64,000 nucleotides of DNA from Salvia splendens (taxonomy: Eukaryota; Streptophyta; Magnoliopsida; Lamiales; Lamiaceae). A program made the translations under genes and the position numbers. Location of the stretch: the NCBI RefSeq assembly GCF_004379255.2, contig NC_056051.1:24731267-24795266 (forward strand), in the 5' to 3' direction. Positions within the stretch are counted from its first letter, which is position 1; each line of letters opens with the position of its first letter. Below are positions 1-11,291 of this stretch, one piece after another. Under the pieces are notes generated by a model, which worked only from the letters and a program-made list of their open reading frames with translations, searched no databases and was not told the origin of the DNA.

Positions 1-1
1 G

Positions 2-727
2 GCGCTGAGGCCGGGGGGACCTCCGAGATTCCGGTTGACGGCGGTGGGGCCGCCGTCAACCGATAACACCGATCAATTGAAGGAAATCGGACGGAAATTA
101 GGCCAATTAGCTAATTCAATCAACGTGGAGTTCGAATACAGAGGACTGGTAACGAATTCGCTAGCGGATCTGACCGCAGCGCTGCTGGAGAGACGAGAAG
201 GCGAAACGGTTGCTGTAAATTCGATCTTCGACCTCCACCCGTTGCTAGCTCGGCCCGGGGCGATCGAAACAGTTTTGCGAGTTGTGACAGAGTTGAAGCC
301 GGAGATCTTCACGGTGGTGGAGCAGGAGGCGAATCACAACGGGAGCGTGTTCTCAGATCGGTTCACGGAGGCGCTTCATTACTACTCAACGCTGTTCGAT
401 TCGCTGGAGAGCTGCGGGGGCGGGAGTGACGAGGATAGGGTGATGAGCGAGATTTACCTCGGGAGGCAGATATGCAATGTGGTGGCGTGCGAGGGCGCGG
501 ACCGGGTGGAGAGGCACGAGACGCTGGGGCAGTGGCGTAGGAGGCTTGGGGCGGCCGGGTTTGAGGCCGTCCACATTGGGTCGAACGCGCACAAGCAGGC
601 GAGTATGCTGCTCGAGCTTTTCGGCGGCGGGGATGGGTATAGGGTTGAGGAGAGGCATGGCTGTTTGATGCTTGGATGGCATACGAGGCCACTCGTTGCT
701 ACCTCTGCTTGGAGACTTGCTTCCTAG
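2..727 (+). CDS. GAI/RGA-like: DELLA protein (GRAS family), C-terminal part
   Basis: This is the last 241 codons of a GRAS-domain DELLA repressor of gibberellin signalling, a nuclear regulator degraded after GA-GID1 binding. The reading frame is open from base 2, so the start, the DELLA/TVHYNP motifs and the first GRAS half lie outside the window. Visible family blocks are LRPGGPP, then [10 protein letters not shown] and [16 protein letters not shown] (PFYRE region), [25 protein letters not shown] and the SAW end [17 protein letters not shown]. The copy reads SNAHKQASM, whereas most DELLAs have Phe in place of His. It has no intron, as is usual for DELLAs, and is much more GC-rich than its AT-rich 3' flank. 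Other GRAS subfamilies fit less well because of the specific SAW-end wording. Confidence 0.95.
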   Translation, partial: ALRPGGPPRFRLTAVGPPSTDNTDQLKEIGRKLGQLANSINVEFEYRGLVTNSLADLTAALLERREGETVAVNSIFDLHPLLARPGAIETVLRVVTELKPEIFTVVEQEANHNGSVFSDRFTEALHYYSTLFDSLESCGGGSDEDRVMSEIYLGRQICNVVACEGADRVERHETLGQWRRRLGAAGFEAVHIGSNAHKQASMLLELFGGGDGYRVEERHGCLMLGWHTRPLVATSAWRLAS

Positions 728-3233
728 TTCTTAGTTTCATTTCCATGGCTTCTTCATAAATAGTACACCATCATTCTTCTTTCTTTTGCTTGCTAGTGCT
801 CCTCTTCAATGCTTCATTCCAATCCTCAGAGATATGATGCTTTCATAATATTGCTTTGGATGTGTTTTTGTTCGATGTTTCTACTCAATTTCTTCACATT
901 CGTGTTTCTTAGCGTATTGTACGAAAGCCGAAAGCCAAATAGCGAGACTTTTCGATGAGCGATCAAGAATGCACCCTTCCCTTTCGAATGTAACGTGTAT
1001 GCATGGAGTGACAAGAAATCCCTTTTCTTATTAATGCACATGTTATATTATTTTTTTCTACATTCGCCCTCAAAAATGGCTATGTTGCTCTATCGTGAAT
1101 CTTTTGCTATGTTCATATTTAATTATTTCAAAGCTATGTTCATGTGCTTGCTTAATCATTTCTTCGTTATGATTGTTGCAATTGAATAAATTAATTCCCA
1201 AAACCGTTTAACTCAACAAAAGAGTAGTACTCAAAAACAGTCATCGTTGCCGGCACAATTATATTTAACAAAGCAACTTTTCAACACTTCACTTATTGGC
1301 GATTCGCCACTAGCTAGCTCAGTTACGTGGGATTGATAATGACATGTTCACAATAAAGTTTTTAAAAAGATTAAAGATACTTTCTCATTATTGAAATGGC
1401 ATTCTTTTACCATAGTTCACATTACACTATTAAAGTGCCAATAATTCTTTAATATAAAATTAATACTACTAAATAATCCATAAGTTATGGCATATACTGA
1501 AATTATGCATACAGTGTACATGCACAATTATTAAATGCAAAATTGACAAAGACAAATTTAAAGACAGGGGGCCAAAAATTTCAACACCAACAATAGTTGT
1601 TTCAACATGTATTTGATGGAGTGGGGAATTAGATAGGAAGTCAAAATCATTTGTTTTCAACAAAACAACGCCGTCTTCCACTCAAAAGAATGTCCCTTTT
1701 GCCTTAGAATTATATTCCATTTCCATTTCATATTATTCTATCTTAATATAAGAAATATGAATGACCACTTTTTTTATTAAGTGGTGTTCAAATTTTCTCG
1801 TTCTTCCTTCTTTCTTGCACTACTCAATTAATTGCTCATAATCATTTGAAGTTTGTAGTAAATGCAACGTAATCATCATAAGATTATAATGACCAAATCA
1901 ATAACTACAACTTAGTTTTTAAAGAGTTTCAGCATCAAACAATTTCTCACAAATGGAATATTTCCAAGTTACTTGAAATCCACGCACTAATGACAGTGAC
2001 ATTAACAGTGACACAATTAAACAGGGTAATTACACGTTTCATATAAAATATTTTACTATTGTTTCAATTTAGTACAAAAAGTTTTAAATTAAAACATTCC
2101 ATTAATTATATCAAACAGTTATTTTTATTACTCACAAAAATGAAAAATACAGAGAAAAAATTCACCACTCTTCACCATCAAATTAGCGAATTGCATTTTA
2201 TTATCTAAGCTTTCTCATATAACAATGGAGAATACAACTAAAAAATATTGAATCTATTTTTTTAAAAATATATTGACTTATTAACTGTTCGAAGCTCAAA
2301 TTAGTCATTTTATAAAGATGAAATATGAACTTATTTTATACTATGTTCTATACAGAACATTATAAAAAAATAGAGTATATTGAGAGACAATTTTTTTAAA
2401 ACTAGGATCAATTGCTGGAAGAATTGATATTGAATGTTATTTTTTAGAGTGATTAATTATATTAAATCTCTAATTATTTTATAATTATGCTGATAAGTTG
2501 AACAAATTATAAATTAACTAACGGTTTTTAAAATATTTAACGGAATGTATTAACTTAAAACACTTAGTAAACTTTTTGTATGTAATATGTAAATTTCATA
2601 CTTTTTGTACTAAATTGAAACAAAGGTAAAATATTTTGTATAAAATATGTAATTATCTCCAATTAAACCCAACAACAACAACTCTATATTCTCAGTCTTG
2701 CATAGCTTGGGCTTAGTGCTATATATAATATCTCCTTTTTCAATGTTCTACATAGAAGAAGCCCAGTATCACTAAGAAATTCATATCTTTCTGCCCACCC
2801 CAAATTATAATCATCTATACTCCATCGATCCCATAAAATTATGAAATACTGGATTAGGCTAACACATTTCTTCCCACCGTATTCAAACCAATGAAATTGA
2901 CTAAATTTTGTGAATTTTCCCGAAATTTGCTATACATAAGTTCATAACCACCTTATTTAAGAGTCGTCGTTGTAATTTGAACTCATATAAACAGCGATTT
3001 CATTCTTGGGAAGTAGCGCTTTTATACACTAACCCCATCATCTCTGTTCGAAAACCCAATCTTTAAATCCTCAATTCTCACCCAATCAATTCCAAACCAG
3101 CCACCGATATCAAAATCCGGCGATTCCTCAAGGTAATCACCAACTCTTTTATCAAATTCATTTCACAATCAATGATTTTATCGATCGAGAGAATGAAATC
3201 ATTCCGCAATTGCAGTGAAATTCGAAACAGACG
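728..3233. other. Intergenic, AT-rich, no gene seen
   Basis: This holds the DELLA 3' untranslated region and about 2.4 kb of AT-rich DNA. No open frame with recognisable protein features is present. The last 150 bases are probably the 5' leader of the next gene. The phrases for an 'ATTTAGTACAAAAAG'-like stretch near 2070 and its reverse complement near 2605 suggest an old inverted-repeat element between about 2030 and 2655, but no clean termini were found. Confidence 0.5.
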
Positions 3234-3659
3234 ATGCTCTCCTTAACCGCTTTCCCCTGCCATCTCCTCCATCACCGATCCCTAACCCTAATCAGATGCA
3301 ATCCAGAAAACGGCACCGACCTCAGCCCACCGCAGCAAATCCGGCCGCCGGAATCAGTAGAAATCCGATTCAAACGCGGCTCGAGACGGAGGCGAAGGCA
3401 GGAGGAGGAAGGCGGCGGCGGCGTTAAAAAAGCGGTTGAAAAGCAGCCCAAGGATTGGGATTCGATGAGCTTGAGTGAGAAGGCGATGGAGCTGTACGTA
3501 GGCGAAAAAGGTCTGCTGTTTTGGCTCAACAAATTTGCTTATGCTTCCATCTTCATCGTGATTGGTGGATGGATTCTGTTCCGATTTGTGGGGCCCTCTT
3601 TGAACTTGTACCAGCTCGACGCTCCTCCATTGCCCCCTTCTGCAATGCTCAAGTCGTAA
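3234..3659 (+). CDS. Small conserved plant protein with one membrane segment, probably plastid-targeted
   Basis: A single-exon frame of 141 residues starts at the ATG at 3234. The first 25 or so residues are rich in Leu, Ser, His and Arg and poor in acids, which resembles an organelle transit peptide. A basic, Gly/Glu-rich linker follows. Then comes a conserved-looking core with SLSEKAMELYVGEKG, LLFWLNKFAYASIFIVIGGW (one membrane segment, about residues 97-118) and FVGPSLNLYQLD. I recognise this core as typical of a plant-only uncharacterised family but cannot name a function. An overlapping frame at 3215-3427 lacks the core and was left out. It stands alone between the DELLA and CAR genes on the same strand. 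Confidence 0.75.
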   Translation: MLSLTAFPCHLLHHRSLTLIRCNPENGTDLSPPQQIRPPESVEIRFKRGSRRRRRQEEEGGGGVKKAVEKQPKDWDSMSLSEKAMELYVGEKGLLFWLNKFAYASIFIVIGGWILFRFVGPSLNLYQLDAPPLPPSAMLKS

Positions 3660-4401
3660 TTCATAGGTTAGGTTATGTTACTATTGTTGTATTCATAGTT
3701 ATTCTGTTTATACCGATGCGAGATATTGTTATGTCTATCTGTTTCGTTTGCCGATATTGCTATGTCTTGCCATTAGGAAAATTGCCTAAAAAACGACTAT
3801 TTTTTTGATCAATTTCTGGTCAATCTCGCAATTTTATAAAATAACCGAATTTAAAAATTGGCAAGGTTATGATATAAGCGACCATTTTTAAAAGTTGCGA
3901 TATTGATCAGAAGTTGAACAAACTTGGTGGTTTTTTTGATAATTTGGCTTAATATAAATAGAATTGTAGTACTATAAACAAACTGTTAATGATGATCGTA
4001 TCCTACATTTAGAAAATGAAATGAATGAATGGTGGAAAGTATAGGGAGAGAAGCAATGGACAGAAAATAATGTTTGGAGAGGAAGTGGTGGGGAAACATG
4101 TGTGTATATAATGAAAGGATGGAAGTGGGATTGTTGTGATTGAAAGGAGAGAAAAAGGTGGTTATTGAGAAAGCGTAATGTATAGAATAGGTAATGGTCT
4201 TTGGCCATTGTTTGCATAGGGGTTTCCTTGAACATCTGCAGTGATCTTGAGGAGGTCTTTGCCTATCCCTTCCGACACACTTGTTTCGAAAACAAGGAGA
4301 AGCAGAAGAAGAAGAAGCAGAGGAAAGTAGGAGGAGGATCGCGAGGGAAACCGACCGGATCAAGCAAGGGCGGCGTCGTTGAAGCCAGGCTTGTCGGCCT
4401 C
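3660..4401. other. Intergenic and CAR 5' leader
   Basis: This is the 3' untranslated region of the preceding gene and the leader of the CAR gene. The last 140 bases are rich in AAG/AGG and stay open in the CAR frame back to about 4201 but contain no in-frame ATG, so an upstream coding exon cannot be excluded. Minus-strand frames here look random (Phe/His/Ser-rich). Confidence 0.5.
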
Positions 4402-5265
4402 ATGGACGTCTTGGGACTCATCCGCATCCGGGTGCGCCGCGGGATCAACCTGGCTGTCCGCGACACCCTCAGCAGCGACCCCTACTGCGTCGTCTCCTGC
4501 TCCAACCAAAAGGTCAAGACCAAGGTCATCAGGGGCAACTGCAACCCCGTGTGGAACGAGGAGCTCACTATCTACATCAAGGATTTCCATTCTCCCATTG
4601 TGCTGGTACGTACTTCAGTGCAGTGTTCTTGCATTTTCTCGAGATAAAAACTCGTAATTACCAATCCGTATATGCAGTCGGTGTATGACAAGGACACTTT
4701 TAGTGCAATGTTCTTGCGTTCTTGAGATAAAGAGATTCTTACAATAACCAATCTGTATATCCAGTCGGTTAGGGGCGAGCAACAAATCCAAAACCCGAAT
4801 ATCTGAATTGAACCAAATCGAATTTTAAAGTTTGTTTTTTTTTTGTTATTCAGATTTTGGTTCGGTTTGGTTTTATTTTAGGCATTTTTGGTTTTCCGAT
4901 TTGGTGTATGACTAGGACATGTTTACGACAAGAACACGTGTAATAAGTAACCCGTGTGTGTGCAGAATGTGTACGACAAGGACACGTTCACGGTGGACGA
5001 CAGCATGGGGTGCGCACACATAGACATAGAGCCGCTGATAAAGTGCCTGAAGATGGGGCTGTCGAGCCTCCCCGAGGGGACGAAGGTGGAGAGGGTGCAC
5101 CCGACGAAGGAGAACTGCCTGGCCGAGGAGAGCACCATTGTGTGGTACAAAGGTGGGAAGATGAGACAAGACATGATGCTCAGACTCAACGAGGTCGAAT
5201 GCGGCAAAGTCCAAATACAGATTGAATGGATCGAGATTCCTGGCTGCAAAGGCCTCCATGCCTAA
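4402..5265 (+). CDS. CAR: C2-domain ABA-related (CAR) protein
   Basis: Two exons, 4402-4605 and 4966-5265, join in phase 0 to give 167 residues, the usual CAR size. CAR proteins are small Ca2+-dependent phospholipid-binding C2 proteins that bring PYR/PYL ABA receptors to the plasma membrane and can act as GTPase activators. Exon 1 has LGLIRIRVRRGINLAVRD, SSDPY and NPVWNEELT; exon 2 has VYDKDTFTVDDSMG. The Asp residues in these blocks form the Ca2+ site. The stretch LIKCLKMG to CLAEESTIVW matches the extra CAR signature segment, and VQIQIEWI is the conserved end. The ATG at 4402 puts the C2 domain at residue 3, as in other CARs. The donor is CTG|GTACGT and the acceptor TGTGCAG|AAT. AGD-type ArfGAPs have a related C2 domain, but no ArfGAP zinc finger is present here. 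Confidence 0.92.
4606..4965 (+). repeat. CAR intron with decayed duplicate copies of the exon-2 start
   Basis: Bases 4609-4690 and 4698-4770 are diverged direct copies (for example 'AGTGCAGTGTTCTTGCATT' against 'AGTGCAATGTTCTTGCGTT'). The first copy includes a TATATGCAG acceptor followed by a frame reading SVYDKDTF at 4678-4701, which mimics the true exon-2 start NVYDKDTF at 4966. A third degraded copy, with a stop in GTGTATGACTAGGAC, lies at 4903-4940. Confidence 0.7.
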
Positions 5266-5816
5266 TCCAATATCACTATTTTAGCTCGCTCTTAATTTCC
5301 AGTTTTTTCCTCGCATTTTCCACACAATTGCAAATGATTGATATATCTTGCATTCATGTCTAATTTACAATTCTGGTACTCTCTTCTTTGTTTATTGAAT
5401 GACTTCTCAAGCTTTGAAAAGACATAACGGATCTTCTCCACCAAATAAACAACTTCCATTGTATTTATCCAATCAATAATTTCGCAATTTGAAAACGAAA
5501 GTTTCCTAATGATATTTAATTCTAAAATCTGATTTTTGTCAATTGCACACTATTTCAATTGCGCCACATGACACTGCTCTAATGATATTTAATAGTAATA
5601 AACTCAATGGATCAAGATTAAGGAAATAAATGCACATAACTTGATAGTTTATACATATATATGAAGTTTGATTTGAGGAAGAAACATGAGGGTAGGCACT
5701 CCCACAAATTACAACACACACCATAAATACAACATAGACAATCAAACAAGAAATAAGATGATACCCCGCGGAGTATTTATTAAACAAGTAGGCGCCACGG
5801 AGCCGATGAATGGGCG
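5266..5816. other. Intergenic between convergent CAR and MLP genes
   Basis: This holds the 3' ends of the two convergent genes. AT-rich sequence; no gene or repeat seen. Confidence 0.5.
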
Positions 5817-6717
5817 CTAAGTGAGATGGTGAGTCTCGATATCTTTGGTGACGTGGAGGCAGAACTCCATGAGTGTGTGAGGATCAGCAACATCATCCTT
5901 CACCTTCTCGTACTCGATGGTCCACGTCACCAGGTTGTCTTCTCCTTTCGTGTCCACGTGGACCGTCAGCTTTATCTCCTTGTAATGCTCCATCAGATCC
6001 CCTTCTATCACTTTGAACGTCACCGACTTGTTCGCCTCATCTATGGCTTCGATTATCTCCTTCGCCACCCTCTCCTTCCCATCTACACACGCCAACGCAC
6101 GCAGTGTTCTCACGTCGTAATAACAATAAAAAAGCTCATGCAAACACACACCCGTGTGACAGGCGGGGCTCAAGCCTCTATCAACCTCTTTATCCATATT
6201 ATTGAAAACTATCTTTCAGTTCTTACTAAGTTGATGACTACTTCCTCCAGTCTCTATTAAATGTCCAATTTTTTGCTGATGCGAGTTTTAAGAAACTGTT
6301 TGACTTTGTTAAAGTTAGTTAAATGTTGGTCCTATTATTATGAGTGAAATAAGTTTGTGAAATATGTAGTCCAATTATCATAATTAGTAAAATTGAAATG
6401 AGACAATTAATAAGGACCAAGACGAAAATGACAAAATGAGACTGTAATAGGGACTAGAGAGAGTAGATGTTAGTAAAACCTAAGAAAATAGGTTCTTTCT
6501 GCCAATATTTTTTATTTTTCTGCGTACCGTGGAAGTAGTTCCAGACGATGATGGATCCGACTTTGCCCCATTCGCCTTCATGCAAATCACATGTTTGGAT
6601 CTTGTCTGGGCAAATGCCTGAGATCTGATGTGGTTTCTCTCTGAACAATTCATGGAACACATCTCCATCAGATTTTATGTTAATCTTATCAACCAACTTC
6701 CCACTAGGCGCAGCCAT
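5817..6717 (-). CDS. MLP: Major latex protein (MLP)/Bet v 1-like protein
   Basis: Two exons on the minus strand, 6717-6528 and 6082-5817, join in phase 1 (G|AT gives Asp) into 151 residues, the normal MLP length. MLPs are cytosolic START/Bet v 1-fold proteins with a hydrophobic cavity, linked to ligand transport and to stress and defence responses. The N-terminus MAAPSGKLVDKINIKSDGD and the block PDKIQTCDLHEGEWGKVGSI are typical. Exon 2 has TFKVIEGDLMEHYKEIK and TWTIEYEKV, followed by the long C-terminal helix ending THLMEFCLHVTKDIE-like. The single intron after about residue 63 is at the usual Bet v 1/MLP place and contains a Stowaway-type MITE. A TATA-like CCTATATGAAG (reverse strand, near 6800) lies about 85 bases upstream of the ATG. 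Confidence 0.93.
6241..6463. mobile_element. Stowaway-type MITE in the MLP intron
   Basis: Imperfect inverted ends, CTTCCTCCAGTCTCTATTA and the reverse complement of TAATAGGGACTAGAGAGAG, are flanked by TA on each side (6239-6240 and 6464-6465). Length is about 223 bases with no coding capacity. This matches Tc1/mariner-derived Stowaway MITEs. Confidence 0.75.
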
Positions 6718-8743
6718 ATTCTCTCTCTCTTTTTCTAAATATGAAATGTATATCACAATGCAAGTTTGATGTGAATATGAGCTTGCACACCCCTCTTCAT
6801 ATAGGCCTCAAAATGCTTCTAGAACCACATTTTTACTATTTTTCTAAGTTTTTCATGATGATAATATGGGACACTGCTCACTGTCATTTAAATTATTTAG
6901 TTTTTTTCTTGCATTATTGCCTCTTAAATTTATTGAATTTCTTAAAATATTTACAGGTCGATGAATGCGAATGGAAGAATAGTTCAATTACTTGAGAATA
7001 AAATAAATAGGTATCAATAATTCATTGTGATACCATGATACACGTTGATTTAATTATTGCATGGTGCACCATCGTAAGATCAGAAGATATATAACAATGA
7101 ATACATTGTCCCACAACTAGACGATAAATATCTGAAGATATGTAACAATGAATACATTGTATTGTACAATTACATTGTCGCACAATTAGACGATGAATTT
7201 CAGTTTGTAAGACAATTCTCCTTTAATTACTAAATTAAAAGTTTGAATTAGCATGACAATAGGATAATGAGAAAGTATAACTTTAAAAAGACATGATGTA
7301 TGAAAAATTAGTCTTTGTTTGAGAAAAAAATAGAAGAAATAATAACAAATAATTATGGAACTAAACACGAGGTCGCTTAAAGGGAAAACACACCTTAAAT
7401 ACAGAACGCAGAATAAAAAAGAAACATAGTTTGAGAACACCTAGGTCATTTTTACTTTATTATTGAGAATTCAGATTTTAAGATGAGCTGAATAATCTAA
7501 AATTGATATGGGTCATTTAAAAATCCGAATTTCCTATAATAAACTAAAAACAAAGTAAAAATGACCTTAAATGCTCTCTTATAATGACCTATTTTTAGTC
7601 CTGTATTGATCACATAACACAAAGTACTACCTCTAAATATGGAAACTTCGATAGAAATTCTTAATTAGAGGATGGAATGATATAGTTTACTCAAAGCTTA
7701 GATTTTGTACAGCTTAGATTTTAAGTTTACTCAAAGCTCTTGATTTTGTACATGTGTGTTTGTCCTATCATGAAGATTTGCTGAGATTTTGTTTGTCTAG
7801 TTAATTGAAATATCAATTATGTTAGTCACGTTATCTGAGATCGGCAGATAATGACTATCTTAATTAGAGCTAACTAGTATTTTTAAATCTTGTTAGTCAA
7901 ATTATCTGAGATTAGCAGATAATGACATCTTAATTAGAGAAGAACTATCTGACAGTAATTATTTTGCCGTTAATGGGATGATATGATTATTTTATTTATA
8001 GGTCAAATTTATGAGCTTAAGTAAAGGTTAATAACAGCCGTAATCGTAAAGTCTAATGAGTTATTTGTAGTTATTAACCAATTTTTGAATTATTTATTTT
8101 TATTACAATTTTATCTAGGTCATATGGTTAATTGCTTATAAAATCAGATAATTTGATCAAAATTTAATGAGTTTTGTACTTTTCAAAAATTAAGCAATAT
8201 ATTGAGAATTTTTAGAAATTTGTCCAAGATTATTTTTCTGAGAAATTTTGATGACCCCGAATCGTTAATCTATGATTAAAAATAAACCGTTTCACCAATT
8301 TAGATGTGATTCGTCAACGTCACATAATTGTATTATTCTTGTTATTTGAAATAAAACATTTCTCATTGCAAAATGTGGTATTGCTCCCATTATCCGCACT
8401 TTCAGATTTCCACCTACAAGTAGAATGATGATAGAATACTAATAATTTAATCGACCAGACATATTGCTATATGATGTGTAGCCAATTAGACATATCATAT
8501 GATAACGTGTTTCAACCACCAATATTTTACTCATATTTTCAGGAATTGATTGTAGATCTGAGCGTTGACTTTTTGATAAAAAATCACTTCTATATCTGTA
8601 GTTTAATTTTAGAATGTGAGCTTGTATTTTGTTATATTTAGTAGCAATCATCCAAGCAAAGCAAATTTAATTTATGACCTAATATTGACTCAAGCACGTT
8701 AGGATAAAAGCAATAAACATAATCATGGATAAAAATATATATA
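6718..8743. other. AT-rich intergenic with short direct repeats
   Basis: No gene seen. Two local direct duplications are visible. 'ATATGTAACAATGAATACATTGT' and its partner lie at about 7089-7111 and 7137-7159, with related flanks. 'TTATCTGAGATCGGCAGATAATGAC' and 'TTATCTGAGATTAGCAGATAATGAC' lie at about 7830 and 7902. A segment near 8122 ('GGTTAATTGCTTATAAAAT') resembles an end of the inverted-repeat element at 22773. Confidence 0.5.
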
Positions 8744-9719
8744 GACCATGTTTGGTTGACGGGAAAGTAAAGTTGACAAGGAAAATGAATCCCGAGAATA
8801 TGATTCCTAATAACTTTACTTTCCTGTGTTTGGAAAATATCAAGATTTTAAATTTTATATTTAATTTAAACACCAAACTAAAATTATACTCCTACTTATT
8901 ATTATTATTTTTATTTATAAAAAAGAATAATAATATAAAATTTTTAATAAATTATTAATTACAAATAATATTAATTATATTATTATGATTATTAGTTTAA
9001 ATATGGATTATCCATCGTAGTATTTAATAATATAATTGCAATTATAGTTACATTATAATCATAAATTATTATAATAATAAATATGATTATTATAATTATA
9101 AATATGCATATTTACGGATATTATAATTGAATAAATTTTATAATTTGAAATTTCACTATGACTTTATTGATTAATTATTAGTTTACAAAATAATAATAAT
9201 TATTTATTATCATATATTTTATATGGGATGTATTCAAGTTCAATATGTAAATATCGTCCAAACATTCAACTGAGTCTCAGCCCCACGATTTTGTCATCTA
9301 ACGGTTAGATTAATGCCACATGTTATTTAATAATGTAGATTTTCATTCTAATAATGTAGCATTATAGTTTAATAATGTAGATTTGCATTCTAATAATCTA
9401 CACCGACTAATAATGTAGATTTTTCGTCAATTAATGTAGCTCGGCTATTTTGATCACAATTATCCAATCCAAGGATCCAAGGGGTGTGATCTATTTAAAG
9501 CTTAACACTAAAGAGCTGTGAGGACCTTAATACACACCTATTTTATATTATATAATTATATTTTAATTATTTAATATATTATTAATAATTATTATGATAA
9601 TAACAAATATATATAATATTATAATAATATAGTTATAATTATGATAATTTTAATTATAGTTATTTAGTATACCATAATTAAGTATGGTTTATAATTTTAA
9701 ATTTTTTTTATACATTGTA

Positions 9720-9759
<40 letters not shown>

Positions 9760-9978
9760 TATACTTATATTGAATTAAATATGTAAGAATCCTACGATTT
9801 GGAAAAAGAATACCTAATAAAAGTTAGGATTCAGAATCCTAGAAAGTTGTACTAACTTTCCTTGTCTTGAGATTCTGATTACTTTCCCAATTTGATTAAA
9901 AACCGAATAAACACATGATTTTAAAATTTAAGGAATTAAATTATTTTCCAGATAGAATCCTGGTAACCAAACATGGCC
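8744..9978. mobile_element. Non-autonomous PIF/Tourist-like element
   Basis: Inverted ends GACCATGTTTGGTT and the reverse complement of AACCAAACATGGCC delimit about 1.2 kb flanked by ATA on both sides (8741-8743 and 9979-9981). The end motif resembles the GGCCNTGTTTGGTT ends of PIF/Tourist elements. The inside is AT-rich with no ORF, contains a TAA-rich microsatellite at about 9722-9757, and holds a block at about 9236-9540 with reiterated TAATAATGTAG that looks like a separate nested repeat. Confidence 0.65.
9722..9757. repeat. (TAA)n microsatellite
   Basis: About twelve uninterrupted TAA/AAT units lie inside the PIF-like element. Confidence 0.9.
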
Positions 9979-10167
9979 ATAGGGTAAACTGATTTCTGTT
10001 ACATTGGAGTATTATTTTTACTCCCTTCGTCCCATTTCCGTTTACATAAATTTAATTTTTGGATGTTCCAAATATATAGGCATGTTTCGATATAACTGGA
10101 GGATATAATAATTCCTTTAATTTAAAAATAAGAGATATATATATTTCTCACAACTCTTGTTTCTTGA

Positions 10168-10805
10168 GAGCATCCGCAATAGCGGATGTCCCGGTGGACG
10201 TCCGACCGTCGAGCCGATCGTCCGCTATTGCAGCGGAAGAGGCGGACGCGGACGTCCCATGAGGATGAGAGGTCGTCCGCGGGTGTGCACGGACGTCCCG
10301 GCGGACGTCCCAATTTTCAATTTTTTTTAAAAACTGTATATATACGGTTCGTTGCAAACTCTATATATACGGCTCGTTGCAAACTCTATATATACGATTT
10401 TTTAAAAAAACTCTAACGCATGTATCAGCGAGACCCCCGTTCGGCTAGCGGCAAACTATACAGATTCAATGCATAACATGTACTTTGTTTGAATCGTTTT
10501 TTGGTTTGGGATGATTTTTTTATTTTTGGTGAACTACGTATATTTTTTTAAATTTAAATATGTATGCTTTTTGTAGAAATAAAATGGTTGCATATTCCCC
10601 GTATTCGTGTCAAAATTTTAATTCCGTAAAATTGCATATTTGTGAATTTTGATTATTGGGATGTCCACCGGGATGTCCTTGGAGATGTCCGCTATTGTGG
10701 AGTGGGATGTCCTTATGACGTGTTAGTGCTGTGGGATGTCCTTATGACGTGGCATGAGGTGTTTTGAGATGTCCGCCAAGACATCCGTCCCTATTGTGGA
10801 TGCTC
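10168..10805. mobile_element. PIF/Harbinger MITE with GAGCATCC ends
   Basis: Terminal inverted repeats GAGCATCCGCAATAG and the reverse complement of CTATTGTGGATGCTC enclose 638 bases, flanked by TGA (10165-10167 and 10806-10808). The subterminal regions are full of GGACGTCC/GGATGTCC repeats, likely transposase or ORF1 binding sites. Three copies of a 28-base TATATACGGTTCGTTGCAAA-like unit lie at about 10336-10405. No coding capacity. Confidence 0.85.
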
Positions 10806-11291
10806 TGAGTCGGCAAGTTTCTTTAAATTTGATAGAAAAAAATAACTATTCAAGCTAACTAAGAGCATCCACAACCGTGCTCTTGCCAGCGGCACGGTTG
10901 TGGGCCCGACCCCACTTTTTCTGCCAGTTCTCTGGCAAGAGCACAACACCCACAGCTGTGCTCTTCCGCAAGGACGATCACAATTAATTTAAAATTCAAT
11001 TATACAAAAACATTTCCATAATACTAAAATTCATTAAAAAACCACAATAAATATTACAAATTACAAATAAAATAAAAAAGACATAATTAAAATCCTAAAA
11101 ATTAAAAATTACATAATTAAAATCCTAAAAATAAAAAAGACATAATTAAAATCCAAAAAATTAAAAATTACATAATTAAAATCCTCAAAATTAAAAATTA
11201 CATAATTAAACTCCTAAAAATTAAAAATTACATGATTAAACTCCTAAAAATAAAAATTACATGATTATTGGCTAATATTACCCGAGGAAGA

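Noticed and set aside
3972..4363. Two overlapping minus-strand frames before the CAR gene
   Set aside because: Phe/His/Ser-rich low-complexity translations with no motif; they are noncoding.
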